Shown: piece after piece, positions 25,688 to 35,083 of the stretch
Layout of the letters: every line of letters starts with the position of its first letter
How positions within the stretch are numbered: the first letter of the stretch is position 1
Source: Micromonospora ferruginea
Lineage (GTDB): Bacteria; Actinomycetota; Actinomycetes; Mycobacteriales; Micromonosporaceae
Length of the DNA stretch: 64,000 nt
Assembly: GCF_013694245.2 (NCBI RefSeq)
Contig: NZ_CP059322.2
Coordinates: 926,001 to 990,000, forward strand
Reading direction: 5' to 3'
Notes under the pieces: generated by a model
What the model was told of the DNA's origin: nothing
Databases searched by the model: none
The model's input: only the letters and a program-made list of their open reading frames with translations
Position numbers and translations under genes: made by a program

Positions 25688-28267
25688 GTGGGCGCAGGTC
25701 CCGACCCGGCCCGCGGCGCGGCCCCGCCGCCGCACCGGCGGCGCTCCGGGTTCCGGCTGCGGGACTGGCGGATGGGCACCAAGCTCGCCACCGTGCTGGT
25801 GATCCCCTCGGTGGCGTTCCTGGTCCTGGCCGGCGTGCAGACCCGGGGCCTGGTGGGGCAGACCACCGCGCTGAGCGACTTCGCCGAGCAGGTCGGCATC
25901 GGTCGGCAGATCACCGCCGTGGTGGACCGGCTCCAGCAGGAGCGGGACCGTTCCGCGGGCGAGCTGGCCGCGCTACGCCGCGCCGGCACCGGCGCCGACC
26001 GGGACGCCGCGGTCGCCGCGCTGCGGCCGTTGCAGGAGGCTACCGACGGGGCGGTGGACGAGCTGCGCGCCGCGGCCGAGCCGCTGGCCGACGCAGACGC
26101 CGCCTGGCGGGTCTCCTACTCGGAGGCGCTGGAGGCGTACGACCAGGTGGTGAGCATCCGGGCGGCGGTGCCGCCGGCGGTGCTCTCCGCCGACACCGTG
26201 CTCAGCAACTACCACCGCGCCGTCGCGGCGCTGCTCAACCTGCTGGCCGAGCCGTCGCCGGGCGACGGCCAGCGGGCGCTGACCGAGGCGGTGCTGCGCT
26301 ACGTGCAGTTGGCCCGGGTCAAGGAGCTGTCCTCCCGGATCCGCGCCGAGCTGTACGCGGCCGCCCGCGCCGGCCGCTACGAGCCGGACGACCAGGTGAC
26401 GCTGACCGACCTGCGGGCCCAGCAGCTCACCGCGCTGGGCGCGTTCCGGGTGGCGGCGACCGCCGAGCAGGTGCGCCGCTACGACCGCACGTCGGTGGAC
26501 CCGGCCTTCGTCACCGCCACCCGGCTGGAGGAACGGACCCTGCCCACCGGCGGGGCGGAGCCGGCGTTGCCGTCCGCGCCGCAGTGGTGGGCGGCCACCG
26601 AGCAGCGGCAGGAGCTGTTCCGTCAGCTCGAGGGCGAGATCGTCGACGACGCGGTGACCCGGGCCGACGACGCGAGCGCCCGGCAGTTGCGCGAGACGTT
26701 GCTGGTGGCCGGCGGGATCGTCACGGTGCTCCTGGTGGCGGTGCTCATCTCCCTGCTGGTGGGCCGGTCGGTGGCCCGCGCCATGCGTCAGTTGCGCGGC
26801 CAGGCGCTGCGCATCGCGCAGGTGGAGCTGCCGATGACCCTCCAGCGGCTGCGGACGGTGGACCGGCCGGTGGGTGTGATCGACGTGCCGCCGGCGGTGG
26901 TCGACTCGCAGGACGAGCTCGGTGAGCTGGCGGAGGCGTTCGTGGCGGTGCACCGCAGCGCCGTGGACGTGGCGGTCGAGCAGGCCATGATGCGTCGCAA
27001 CGTCAACGCGATGTTCGTCAACCTGGCCCGGCGCAGTCAGGTGCTGGTGGAGCGGCAGTTGGAGCTGCTCGACGACCTGGAGCGGGAGGAGAGCGACCCG
27101 GAGCAGTTGGAGAACCTGTTCAAGCTGGACCACCTCGCCGCCCGCATGCGCCGTAACGACGAGAGCCTGCTGGTGCTCGCCGGCACCGAGTCCACCCGGC
27201 GGTGGAACCGGCCGGTGGGGCTGGGCGCGGTGCTGCTCGCGGCGAGCGCGGAGATCGAGCAGTACCAGCGGGTGCGCCACGAGAACCGCACCGACCTGCA
27301 CCTGGTCGGGCACGCCGTCGGTGACCTGGTGCACCTGTTCGCCGAGCTGCTGGAGAACGCCACCGCGTTCTCCCGGCCGGAGACGGCGGTGCGGGTGGTG
27401 GTCCAGGCGGACGGGCCGGGCGCGCTGGTGGAGATCGTCGACCAGGGGCTCGGGATGAGCGCGGGCGCGCTGGCCGAGGCGAACGCGGTGCTGGCCGAGC
27501 CGCCGGCGGCCGACGTGTCCGCGTCCGAGCGGATGGGTCTGTTCGTGGTGAGCCACCTGGGTTTCCGGCACGGGGTGCGGGTGCAGTTGCGTCCGGGCCG
27601 GGAGGGCCTGGTCACCCGGGTCCGCATCCCGGCCGACCTGCTGGCCGAGACGCCGCCGCCGGGGCTGGACCCGCCGGTGCCGGCGCGGATGCTGACCGGT
27701 CACGCCGCCGCGGCGTCGCGGGCGCTCGGCGCGGCCACCGCGGAGCTGCCGGTCGCCGGCCGGCACCCGGTGTCGCCGAGGTCGCCGGCGCAGCCGGGCC
27801 CGCCGGCGCTGCCGGTCTCGCCGCTGACCGGCCGGCCGCTCGGCGACGTGGTGGAGCCGGCGCCGGCCGGGCCGCCCGCCGGCCCGCCGGCCGCGGTGCC
27901 GCGCCCCCGGCCGGTACCCGGCCGGGCCGCGGACGTGCTCGCCCCGGTCGCCGCCGCGACGGCGGCCGGCGGCTGGTTCTCCCGGCAGGGACCGACGTCG
28001 TCGGTGCTCGGTGTGACACCGGCGCCGGCGCGGACGCCGGTGACCGGGGGGACCAACGAGCGGGGCCTGCCGGTACGCGTACCGATGGCCCAGCTCGCCG
28101 CGGTCTCGTCGGCCGACCGGCCGGACCGTGCGGCGGTGCGGCACGAACCGGACCCGGAGGCGGTCGGCGGTATGCTGTCCCGCTTCTACGGCGGGGTGCG
28201 ACGGGCCGAGGCCGAGGAGACCACCGAGATGTACCTGCCGCGCGACGAAGGGGGACGACGACAGTGA
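25688..28267 (+). CDS. cvnA: Conservon-type sensor histidine kinase (CvnA-like, NIT domain)
   Basis: A membrane sensor kinase-like protein of 859 residues, the first member of actinobacterial conservons. A short basic N-terminus leads to the helix [20 protein letters not shown] near residues 32-52. The extracellular nitrate/nitrite-sensing-like (NIT) helical region spans about 65-325 and contains [19 protein letters not shown]. The second helix is [21 protein letters not shown] near 338-358, followed by a HAMP-like linker. The dimerisation region has the atypical [18 protein letters not shown], and the ATPase domain has [18 protein letters not shown] and DQGLGMS. The last 200 residues are Pro/Ala-rich. 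GTG 25688 follows GAGGAGGCAAGT. The stop overlaps cvnB by four bases. Ligand unknown. Confidence 0.88.
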   Translation: MGAGPDPARGAAPPPHRRRSGFRLRDWRMGTKLATVLVIPSVAFLVLAGVQTRGLVGQTTALSDFAEQVGIGRQITAVVDRLQQERDRSAGELAALRRAGTGADRDAAVAALRPLQEATDGAVDELRAAAEPLADADAAWRVSYSEALEAYDQVVSIRAAVPPAVLSADTVLSNYHRAVAALLNLLAEPSPGDGQRALTEAVLRYVQLARVKELSSRIRAELYAAARAGRYEPDDQVTLTDLRAQQLTALGAFRVAATAEQVRRYDRTSVDPAFVTATRLEERTLPTGGAEPALPSAPQWWAATEQRQELFRQLEGEIVDDAVTRADDASARQLRETLLVAGGIVTVLLVAVLISLLVGRSVARAMRQLRGQALRIAQVELPMTLQRLRTVDRPVGVIDVPPAVVDSQDELGELAEAFVAVHRSAVDVAVEQAMMRRNVNAMFVNLARRSQVLVERQLELLDDLEREESDPEQLENLFKLDHLAARMRRNDESLLVLAGTESTRRWNRPVGLGAVLLAASAEIEQYQRVRHENRTDLHLVGHAVGDLVHLFAELLENATAFSRPETAVRVVVQADGPGALVEIVDQGLGMSAGALAEANAVLAEPPAADVSASERMGLFVVSHLGFRHGVRVQLRPGREGLVTRVRIPADLLAETPPPGLDPPVPARMLTGHAAAASRALGAATAELPVAGRHPVSPRSPAQPGPPALPVSPLTGRPLGDVVEPAPAGPPAGPPAAVPRPRPVPGRAADVLAPVAAATAAGGWFSRQGPTSSVLGVTPAPARTPVTGGTNERGLPVRVPMAQLAAVSSADRPDRAAVRHEPDPEAVGGMLSRFYGGVRRAEAEETTEMYLPRDEGGRRQ

Positions 28268-28686
28268 CGACGTTGAGCCAGGAGGCACGTGACCTGAGCT
28301 GGCTGGTGAACGCGTTCGCCGAGCGGGTTCCCGGGGTGGCGCACGCGGTGGTGGTGTCCTCCGACGGGCTGCTGGTGGCGATCTCCGCGCACCTGCCGCG
28401 CGACCACGCGGACAAGCTGGCCGCGGTCACCTCGGGCCTGATGAGCATCACCGCGGGCGCGGCGCAGATGTTCGACGGCGACGTCGTGAAGCAGACGGTG
28501 GTCGAGATGGGCCGGGGCTACTTCCTGGTCATGCAGATCCGGGACGGTTCGATCCTGGCCACGCTGGCCGGCGGGGACGCCGACATCGGTGTGGTCGGCT
28601 ACGAGATGGCCCGGCTGGCCAAGCAGGCCGGCGAGATGCTGACCCCGGCGCTGCGGGCCGAACTGCAGCAGGCGCTGCCGCGCTGA
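28264..28686 (+). CDS. cvnB: Roadblock/LC7 domain protein (CvnB-like)
   Basis: A 140-residue Roadblock/LC7 protein, in conservons the partner that links the CvnA kinase to the CvnD small GTPase. Family blocks are [27 protein letters not shown] trimmed around residues 10-35, [16 protein letters not shown] near 60, and [16 protein letters not shown] near 86. GTG 28264 overlaps the cvnA stop (GTGA), so translation is coupled. The usual next genes, cvnC (DUF742) and cvnD (GTPase), are absent: a hairpin and a convergent GH1 gene follow. Confidence 0.9.
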   Translation: MTTLSQEARDLSWLVNAFAERVPGVAHAVVVSSDGLLVAISAHLPRDHADKLAAVTSGLMSITAGAAQMFDGDVVKQTVVEMGRGYFLVMQIRDGSILATLAGGDADIGVVGYEMARLAKQAGEMLTPALRAELQQALPR

Positions 28687-28734
28687 GCCGAACCAGGCGC
28701 TGCCGCGCTGAGCGGCGACGGGTGCTGACGGGCA

Positions 28735-28760
28735 CCCGGCCGGCGGCGTCGCCGGCCGGG
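28735..28760. terminator. Bidirectional terminator hairpin between cvnB and GH1
   Basis: CCCGGCCGGC and GCCGGCCGGG form a perfect 10-base stem with a 6-base loop. It lies between two convergent genes, 48 bases after cvnB and 10 bases after the GH1 stop. Confidence 0.7.
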
Positions 28761-28770
28761 CCGCGCCCGC

Positions 28771-30264
28771 CTAGAGCCCGTTGCGGCGGATCACCTCGCG
28801 GTACCAGTGGGCGCTGCGCTTGAGCACGCGCCGCTGGCTCGGGTAGTCCACGTAGATCAGGCCCCAGCGCTGCTCGTACCCCTCGTTCCACTCGAAGTTG
28901 TCCAGCAGCGACCAGACGTGGTAGCTCTCCAGCGGCACCCCGTCGCTGATCGCCTTGTGGGCGACGGTGAAGTGGTCGCGCAGGAAGGTGACCCGGTTGG
29001 GGTCGTCGACGGTGCCGTCCGGGCCGGGGGCGTCGGGGCAGGGCAGGCCGTTCTCGGTGATGGTGATCGGCACCCGGCCGTAGTCACGGGTGACCCGGGT
29101 CAGGATGTCGTACATGCCCTGGGGGTAGATCTGCTGCCAGTCCGCCTCGGAGGTGGGCCACCGGCGGACCGTGCCGCCGCCGCCGGTGACGTAGATCGGG
29201 GTGTAGTACTGCACCGCGAGCAGGTCCACCGGGCTGGAGATGATCTTCAGGTCACCGTCCCGGACGCCCTTGGCCATCCGGCTGTCCGCGCCCAGGTCGG
29301 CGAGCACGTCCTGGGGGTACGCGCCCTTGAAGATCGAGTCGAGGTAGAGGCGGTTCTCGTAGCCGTCGTAGAGCGTGGTCGCGGCGGCGGCCTCGGCGCT
29401 GTCGTCGGCGGGGTAGCAGGGGTGCAGGTTGAGCGCGGGGCCGATCCGCCCGGGCACGCCGGAGGCGCGCAGCGCCTGCACGGCCAGGCCGTGGGCGAGT
29501 TGGAGGTGGTGGGCCACCAGGTAGGCGGCGGCCTCGTCGGTGTGCCCGGGGGCGTGGTGGCCGGTGAGGTAGCCGTTCTGCACCACGGTCTTGGGTTCGT
29601 TGATGGTGAGCCACACCGGCACCTGCTCGCCGAGGGCGCGGAACACGGCGTCGGCGTAGTCGGCGAAGCGCTCGGCGGTGTCGCGGTTCTCCCAGCCGCC
29701 GTCGTCCTGCAGCGCCTGCGGCAGGTCCCAGTGGAACAGGGTGGCCATCGGCGCGATGCCGCGTTCGTGCAGGCCGTCCACCAGCCGGCGGTAGAAGTCC
29801 AGGCCCCGCTGGTTCGGGCGGCCGGAGCCGTCGGCCTGGATCCGCGGCCAGGAGATGGAGAACCGGTAGCTGCGCAGTCCCAGGTCGCGCATCAGGTCGA
29901 GGTCCTGGGCGTAGCGGTGGTAGTGGTCGGCCGCGACGTCGCCGGTGTCACCGTTGCGGGTGCGGCCCGGGGTGCGGCTGAAGGTGTCCCAGACGGACTC
30001 GCCCCGCCCGTCCTCCTTGGCCGCCCCCTCGATCTGGTACGCCGACGTCGCCGCGCCCCAGCCGAATCCGGGCGGGAAGCGCAGCGTGCCGTCGCGCTCC
30101 GCGTCGGTGTCGCGCTCGGGCGGGGAGTCACAGCCGCCGAGGGCGGTGGCGGAGGCGGCGATCCCGGCCGCGGTGGCGCCGGCGAGCCCGGTCCGGGCCG
30201 CGCCGGCGGCGGTCGCGGACAGGGCGGCGCGGCGGAGCAGGCGCCGTCGGGTGAGTAACGACAT
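28771..30264 (-). CDS. Exported GH1 beta-glucosidase (predicted Tat lipoprotein)
   Basis: Hydrolyses cellobiose and short beta-glucosides; 497 residues. The N-terminus TRRRLLRRAALSATAAGAA is a twin-arginine-like signal and ends in a lipobox ALGGC near residue 45, so the enzyme should be anchored outside the cell, whereas most GH1 enzymes are cytoplasmic. Catalytic motifs are TINEPKT (acid/base Glu near 222) and ITENGLP (nucleophile Glu near 403). FPPGFGWGAATSAYQIEGA and YRFSISWPRI are family blocks. ATG 30264 has GGAGAAA upstream. A CebR-type operator lies 37 bases upstream, implying induction by cello-oligosaccharides. Divergent from the GH48 cellulase gene. Confidence 0.93.
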   Translation of the reverse strand: MSLLTRRRLLRRAALSATAAGAARTGLAGATAAGIAASATALGGCDSPPERDTDAERDGTLRFPPGFGWGAATSAYQIEGAAKEDGRGESVWDTFSRTPGRTRNGDTGDVAADHYHRYAQDLDLMRDLGLRSYRFSISWPRIQADGSGRPNQRGLDFYRRLVDGLHERGIAPMATLFHWDLPQALQDDGGWENRDTAERFADYADAVFRALGEQVPVWLTINEPKTVVQNGYLTGHHAPGHTDEAAAYLVAHHLQLAHGLAVQALRASGVPGRIGPALNLHPCYPADDSAEAAAATTLYDGYENRLYLDSIFKGAYPQDVLADLGADSRMAKGVRDGDLKIISSPVDLLAVQYYTPIYVTGGGGTVRRWPTSEADWQQIYPQGMYDILTRVTRDYGRVPITITENGLPCPDAPGPDGTVDDPNRVTFLRDHFTVAHKAISDGVPLESYHVWSLLDNFEWNEGYEQRWGLIYVDYPSQRRVLKRSAHWYREVIRRNGL

Positions 30265-30300
30265 GGGGTTTCTCCTCGAAGTGACGGGCCGCCCGGGGGC

Positions 30301-30314
30301 CGGGAGCGCTCCCA
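30301..30314. promoter_or_regulatory. CebR-type operator upstream of GH1
   Basis: cgggagcgctccca differs at one base from the 14-base Streptomyces CebR palindrome TGGGAGCGCTCCCA. CebR is a LacI-family repressor released by cellobiose. The site is 37 bases before the GH1 start codon. The whole gap 30265-31099 (835 bases) contains three such sites and no supported gene. Confidence 0.8.
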
Positions 30315-30760
30315 GCATAGGCCGGAGGCGGCCGGCCTCGATCCGGCGGTCGCGGCGCGGGCGCGGCGCGGCCGGCGGGCGGCCGGAGTGGGGTGGGCGG
30401 GTGTCGCTCGGGGGCGGGGGCGAGCGGCGAGGATGGGGCGGATAGCGCGAAAGGCCGTCCGGGTGGCGTGTCACGCCTGTCCCGTCGGCCTCTTTTGCCG
30501 TCGACAACGGGGGTTTAGTGTGGGGACGGGGGAGGGCAACCCCCGTCCCCACCGAGATGCACACACGCACGACTGGGATTTGGCGTCCGTCATGCGTGTC
30601 GCGCGGGAGCCGGGCCACGCGAGTGGCTCTGGTTCCACCTCCCTCCGTCTGGCGGGTGATGGCCGGCGGCGGCGTCCGGGCTGGTATCGCCGCCGGCCAC
30701 TGGGCCGGATACGTCGGGCACGGGTGTCCCCGACGATTCACTGACTTACATCTCCGTCGA

Positions 30761-30774
30761 TGGAAGCGCTCCCA
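30761..30774. promoter_or_regulatory. CebR-type operator, distal site
   Basis: tggaagcgctccca is one mismatch from TGGGAGCGCTCCCA. It lies 339 bases upstream of the GH48 gene and 110 bases from the next site, a spacing compatible with DNA looping. Confidence 0.7.
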
Positions 30775-30870
30775 TCGGCGATGCTGCGACTGTAACCCGC
30801 GTCACGGCTTTGTGAAAGCCCCTAAACGAGATCGAAACATGGACGTGGGTGTCTGCCCTGGCCATTGTGG

Positions 30871-30884
30871 TGGGAGCGCTTCCA
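30871..30884. promoter_or_regulatory. CebR-type operator upstream of GH48
   Basis: tgggagcgcttcca is one mismatch from the CebR palindrome and lies 216 bases upstream of the GH48 start. It predicts cellobiose induction of this cellulase together with GH1. Confidence 0.78.
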
Positions 30885-31099
30885 TGGCAGACTCCGGAGA
30901 CGCGACGCGGAGCCAGCTCGCGCGAGCACGGGCCGCCGAGGGCACCCGGTGAACAACCGGTGCGGCGCCCCGATCCCCGGCACGGCCGGGACGACCCCCT
31001 TTCCGGACGCCTCCGTCCCCCCGCGTACGCCCGTCGGCCGCGTGGAGGCGCCCCGCCGGGACCCCGGGTCCCGGCCCGGTCCGAGGAGACACCGCCCAC

Positions 31100-34006
31100 A
31101 TGAGACTCATGGCCAGACGTCGCCGCACGGCGATGCTCGCCGCCACCGCCCTCGCCATCGGCGGGGTGGCCCTGCCGGCGACCGCCGCGCAGGCCGCACC
31201 CGCCTGCGACGTCACCTACGCGACAAACGACTGGAGCGGCGGTTTCACCGCCAACGTCACCATCAAGAACCTGGGTGACGCGCTGAACAACTGGTCGCTG
31301 AAGTTCTCCTTCCCCAACAGCAGCCAGCGGGTGACCCAGGGCTGGTCGGCGAAGTGGAGCCAGTCCGGCAGCGAGGTGACCGCGACCAACGAGTCGTACA
31401 ACGGCAGCCTGCCCACCGGCGCGTCCACGAACATCGGCTTCAACGGCTCGTTCAGCGGCAGCAACCCGAAGCCGAGCGCGTTCACGCTCAACGGGGTCGC
31501 CTGCAACGGGGCCTCCACCAACCAGCCGCCGACGGTCTCGCTCGGCGTGCCGGCGGGCCCGTTCACCGCCCCGGCGGACGTTCCGCTCACGGCGACCGCC
31601 AGCGACCCCGACGGCACCATCAGCAAGGTCGAGTTCTACCGCAACGGCCTGCTGGTCAACACCGACACCACCGCCCCGTACGGCTACGACCTGCTCGGCC
31701 TGCCGGCCGGCAGCTACACCGTGCAGGCCAAGGCGTACGACAACGCCGGCGGCACCGCCACCGCGGAGAAGTCGTTCACGGTGACCGCGGCCACCGGGCC
31801 GAAGTTGGTCGCCACCCCGTCGGCGGTGAGCGTCGACGAGGGCGGCAGCGCCACGGTCCGCTACACGCTCAGCGCGGCGCCCAGCGCCAACGTCCCGGTG
31901 ACCCTCGCCGTCACCGGGGACAGCGACATCACCGTGTCGCCGTCGACGCTGACGCTCACCCCGAGCAACTGGAGCACCGGCGTCACCGCCACCGTCTCCG
32001 CGGCCGAGGACGCCGACACCGTCGGTGGCACCGCGACCGTGACGGCGTCGGCCACCGGGTACGCGCCGGTCTCGGTGGTCGCCACCGAGATCGACAACGA
32101 CACCCCGGGCGGCGACAACGCCTACATCAAGAAGTTCCTCGACCAGTACGGCAAGATCAAGAACTCGGGGTACTTCAGCCCCGAGGGCGTGCCGTACCAC
32201 TCGATCGAGACGCTGATCGTCGAGGCGCCCGACTACGGGCACGAGACCACGTCCGAGGCGTTCAGCTTCTGGATCTGGCTGGAGGCCCAGTACGGTCGGG
32301 TCACCCAGAACTGGGGTCCGTTCAACAACGCGTGGACCGTGACCGAGAAGTACATCATCCCGAGCCACGCGGACCAGGCCACGGCCGGCGCGCCGGGCAC
32401 CCCGCAGTACGCCGCCGAGCACAACCTGCCCAGCCAGTACCCGTCGGCGCTGGAGGCCAGCGTCCCGGTCGGCCAGGACCCGCTGCGCTCGGAGCTGCAG
32501 TCCACCTACGGCACCGGTGACATCTACGGCATGCACTGGCTGCTCGACGTGGACAACACCTACGGCTACGGCCGGTGCGGCGACGGCACCACCAAGCCCG
32601 CCTACATCAACACGTTCCAGCGGGGCACCCAGGAGTCGGTGTGGGAGACCGTGCCGCAGCCGTCCTGCGACACGTTCAAGCACGGCGGCCAGTACGGCTA
32701 CCTCGACCTGTTCGTCAAGGAGTCCAACGCCCCGGCCAAGCAGTGGAAGTACACCAACGCGCCGGACGCCGACGCGCGTGCCGTGCAGGCCGCCTACTGG
32801 GCGCTGACCTGGGCCAAGGCGCAGGGCAAGGAGGCCGACGTGGCGGCCACCGTGGCGAAGGCCGCCAAGATGGGCGACTACCTGCGCTACGCGCTGTTCG
32901 ACAAGTACTTCAAGAAGATCGGCAACTGCGTCGGCGCGTCCGCGTGCCCGGCCGGCAGCGGCCGTGACTCGGCGCACTACCTGCTCTCCTGGTACTACGC
33001 CTGGGGTGGCGCGTACGACGCCGGCCAGAACTGGTCGTGGCGGATCGGCTCCAGCCACAGCCACTTCGGCTACCAGAACCCGTTCGCGGCCTGGGCGATG
33101 ACCAACGTCGCGGAGCTGAAGCCGAAGTCGCCGACCGCGGTCTCCGACTGGCAGAAGAGCATGGACCGGCAGCTCGAGTTCTACACCTGGCTGCAGTCCG
33201 CCGAGGGCGGCATCGCCGGTGGCGCCACCAACAGCTGGGACGGCAGCTACGCCCAGCCGCCGGCCGGCACCGCCACCTTCTACGGCATGTTCTACGACGT
33301 CGACCCGGTCTACAACGACCCGCCGTCGAACCAGTGGTTCGGCATGCAGGCCTGGTCGATGCAGCGCATCGCCGAGCTCTACCTGCAGACCGGCAACGCC
33401 AAGGCCAAGGCGCTGCTCGACAAGTGGGTGCCGTGGGCGATCGCCAACACCACCACCGGCACCAACTGGTCGATCCCGTCGGACATGAAGTGGACCGGCC
33501 AGCCGGCCAACTGGAACCCGAGCAGCCCGCAGCCGAACACCAACCTGCACGTCGAGGTGACGGTCAAGGGCCAGGACGTCGGCGTCGCCGCCGCCTACGC
33601 CCGCACCCTCATCGCGTACGCGGCCAAGTCCGGCAACGTCGCGGCGAAGACCACCGCCAAGGGCCTGCTGGACGCGCTCTCGGCGGCCGCCGACAGCAAG
33701 GGCGTGTCGATGCCGGAGAAGCGCGGCGACTACAAGCGCTTCGACGACGTCTACAACGCCGCCGACGGCCAGGGTCTCTACGTGCCGCCGGGCTGGACCG
33801 GGAAGATGCCGAACGGCGACGCCATCGCCGCCGGCAAGAGCTTCCTGGACATCCGCTCCTTCTACAAGAAGGACCCGGACTGGCCGAAGGTGCAGGCGTA
33901 CCTGAACGGCGGCGCGGAGCCGGTCTTCAACTACCACCGGTTCTGGGCCCAGGCGGACGTCGCCATGGCGTACGCCGACTACGGCACCTACTTCCCGCAG
34001 GGGTGA
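31100..34006 (+). CDS. GH48 exo-cellulase with CBM2 and two beta-sandwich modules
   Basis: A secreted processive cellobiohydrolase of 968 residues. A signal peptide (about 1-35, ending AAQAAP) leads to a CBM2 cellulose-binding domain (about 36-135, CDVTYATNDWSGGFTANVTI ... GVACNG). Next are a bacterial Ig-like module (about 142-228, DPDGTISKVEFYRNG) and a Calx-beta-like module (about 232-335, VDEGGSATVRYTLS). GH48 fills 340-965 with TSEAFSFWIWLEAQYGRVTQ, whose Glu is the family's general acid, and MFYDVDPVYNDPPSNQWFG. GH48 enzymes release cellobiose from crystalline cellulose and synergise with endoglucanases. ATG 31100 follows GAGGAG; ATG 31109 is an alternative. Two CebR-like operators lie upstream and a strong hairpin follows. 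Confidence 0.95.
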   Translation: MRLMARRRRTAMLAATALAIGGVALPATAAQAAPACDVTYATNDWSGGFTANVTIKNLGDALNNWSLKFSFPNSSQRVTQGWSAKWSQSGSEVTATNESYNGSLPTGASTNIGFNGSFSGSNPKPSAFTLNGVACNGASTNQPPTVSLGVPAGPFTAPADVPLTATASDPDGTISKVEFYRNGLLVNTDTTAPYGYDLLGLPAGSYTVQAKAYDNAGGTATAEKSFTVTAATGPKLVATPSAVSVDEGGSATVRYTLSAAPSANVPVTLAVTGDSDITVSPSTLTLTPSNWSTGVTATVSAAEDADTVGGTATVTASATGYAPVSVVATEIDNDTPGGDNAYIKKFLDQYGKIKNSGYFSPEGVPYHSIETLIVEAPDYGHETTSEAFSFWIWLEAQYGRVTQNWGPFNNAWTVTEKYIIPSHADQATAGAPGTPQYAAEHNLPSQYPSALEASVPVGQDPLRSELQSTYGTGDIYGMHWLLDVDNTYGYGRCGDGTTKPAYINTFQRGTQESVWETVPQPSCDTFKHGGQYGYLDLFVKESNAPAKQWKYTNAPDADARAVQAAYWALTWAKAQGKEADVAATVAKAAKMGDYLRYALFDKYFKKIGNCVGASACPAGSGRDSAHYLLSWYYAWGGAYDAGQNWSWRIGSSHSHFGYQNPFAAWAMTNVAELKPKSPTAVSDWQKSMDRQLEFYTWLQSAEGGIAGGATNSWDGSYAQPPAGTATFYGMFYDVDPVYNDPPSNQWFGMQAWSMQRIAELYLQTGNAKAKALLDKWVPWAIANTTTGTNWSIPSDMKWTGQPANWNPSSPQPNTNLHVEVTVKGQDVGVAAAYARTLIAYAAKSGNVAAKTTAKGLLDALSAAADSKGVSMPEKRGDYKRFDDVYNAADGQGLYVPPGWTGKMPNGDAIAAGKSFLDIRSFYKKDPDWPKVQAYLNGGAEPVFNYHRFWAQADVAMAYADYGTYFPQG

Positions 34007-34017
34007 GGTGACGACTC

Positions 34018-34049
34018 CTCCGTGGGCGGGAGAGGCCCCGCCCACGGAG
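34018..34049 (+). terminator. Terminator hairpin after GH48
   Basis: ctccgtgggcggg and cccgcccacggag form a perfect 13-base stem with a 6-base loop, 11 bases after the GH48 stop. The remaining gap to 34294 holds no other recognisable feature. Confidence 0.85.
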
Positions 34050-34294
34050 GACGCCCACCCGGCCGATGGGGGAACGGAGCGGCCGGGTCGGCGGACGGCC
34101 TGACGCCCACGGTCAGGTCGGGTGGGCCGGCCGTCCGGCCGACGCAGCGGACGGACCGGCCCACCACTCCGCCCGGGGACGACCCATGGCGCGAAAAGGC
34201 ACGCAAAAATCAACGTTCCACGGGATCACATCCGTGGCGCGGACGGAGTAACGTATTTGACGGAGAGGCCGCTCCCCCCGTGGCGGCCTCTCCA

Positions 34295-34990
34295 CTACTT
34301 TTCCGGCCCCGTCACCGGTGCGCCGTCCGGATCGGACGCCCCCACCGGGTGCCGCAGCCCCGGATGCCCGGCCGGCAGCGACCGCCGGATCACCACCCAG
34401 CTCACCGCCAGCGCCGCCGCGATCAGCGGCCACGTCAGCGCCGCCCGCGCCACCGCCAGCGCGACCACCTGCCCGTCGAGCCAGAGCGGCACGAACACCG
34501 CCAGGCGCAGCACATAGGTGGCGGTCCACACCCAGCTCGCCCGGCCGTACGCCCGCAGCAGCGCCGGGTCGCGCCGCCACCGGGCCCGCTGCCCGAGCGC
34601 CAACCCGACCACCACGCCGAGCAGCGGCCAGCGCACCACCACGCTGACCGCCCACGCCAACGCGCTGGCCGCGTTGGAGACGATCTGCAGCAGGAAGAAG
34701 TCGGTCGCCCGGCCGGTGCGCACCGCGACCAACGCGGCCAGGCAGACCGCGAGCAGTCCGACCAGCACCGAGCGGGGACGGTCGCCGCGCCGCCACCGCC
34801 AACCGGCCACCGCCGCGCCGGCCAGCACCGCGGCGAGCACCCCGCCGCCCAGCCCGCCGAGCACCCAGCCGAGCCCGAACGCCAGCGGGGGCAGCGTGGC
34901 GTCCACCGCCCCCCGCCGGCCACCCAGCAGGTCGGCCAGCGACTCCGGCCGCGCCTCGGCCGACCACCGCCGATCCGGCGTACCGGTCAC
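34295..34990 (-). CDS. DUF3159 integral membrane protein
   Basis: A 231-residue membrane protein of the DUF3159 family. ESLADLLGGRRGAVDATLPP near residue 12 is the family opening. Hydrophobic segments include LGWVLGGLGGGVLAAVLAGA, LVGLLAVCLAALVAV and WPLLGVVVGLALG, about six helices in total. FFLLQIVSNAASALAWAVSV is conserved in the family. GTG 34990 has GGAGGTG five bases upstream. No function is established. Divergent from the PAP2 gene. Confidence 0.85.
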   Translation of the reverse strand: MTGTPDRRWSAEARPESLADLLGGRRGAVDATLPPLAFGLGWVLGGLGGGVLAAVLAGAAVAGWRWRRGDRPRSVLVGLLAVCLAALVAVRTGRATDFFLLQIVSNAASALAWAVSVVVRWPLLGVVVGLALGQRARWRRDPALLRAYGRASWVWTATYVLRLAVFVPLWLDGQVVALAVARAALTWPLIAAALAVSWVVIRRSLPAGHPGLRHPVGASDPDGAPVTGPEK

Positions 34991-35083
34991 CTGCCACCTC
35001 CTCGACAACGCCCGACTCAACCTACGCCGGAATCGGGGGTGCTCCGACGCGCGCGGCGGCGGGCCGACCGCTAAGTTGTCCGG

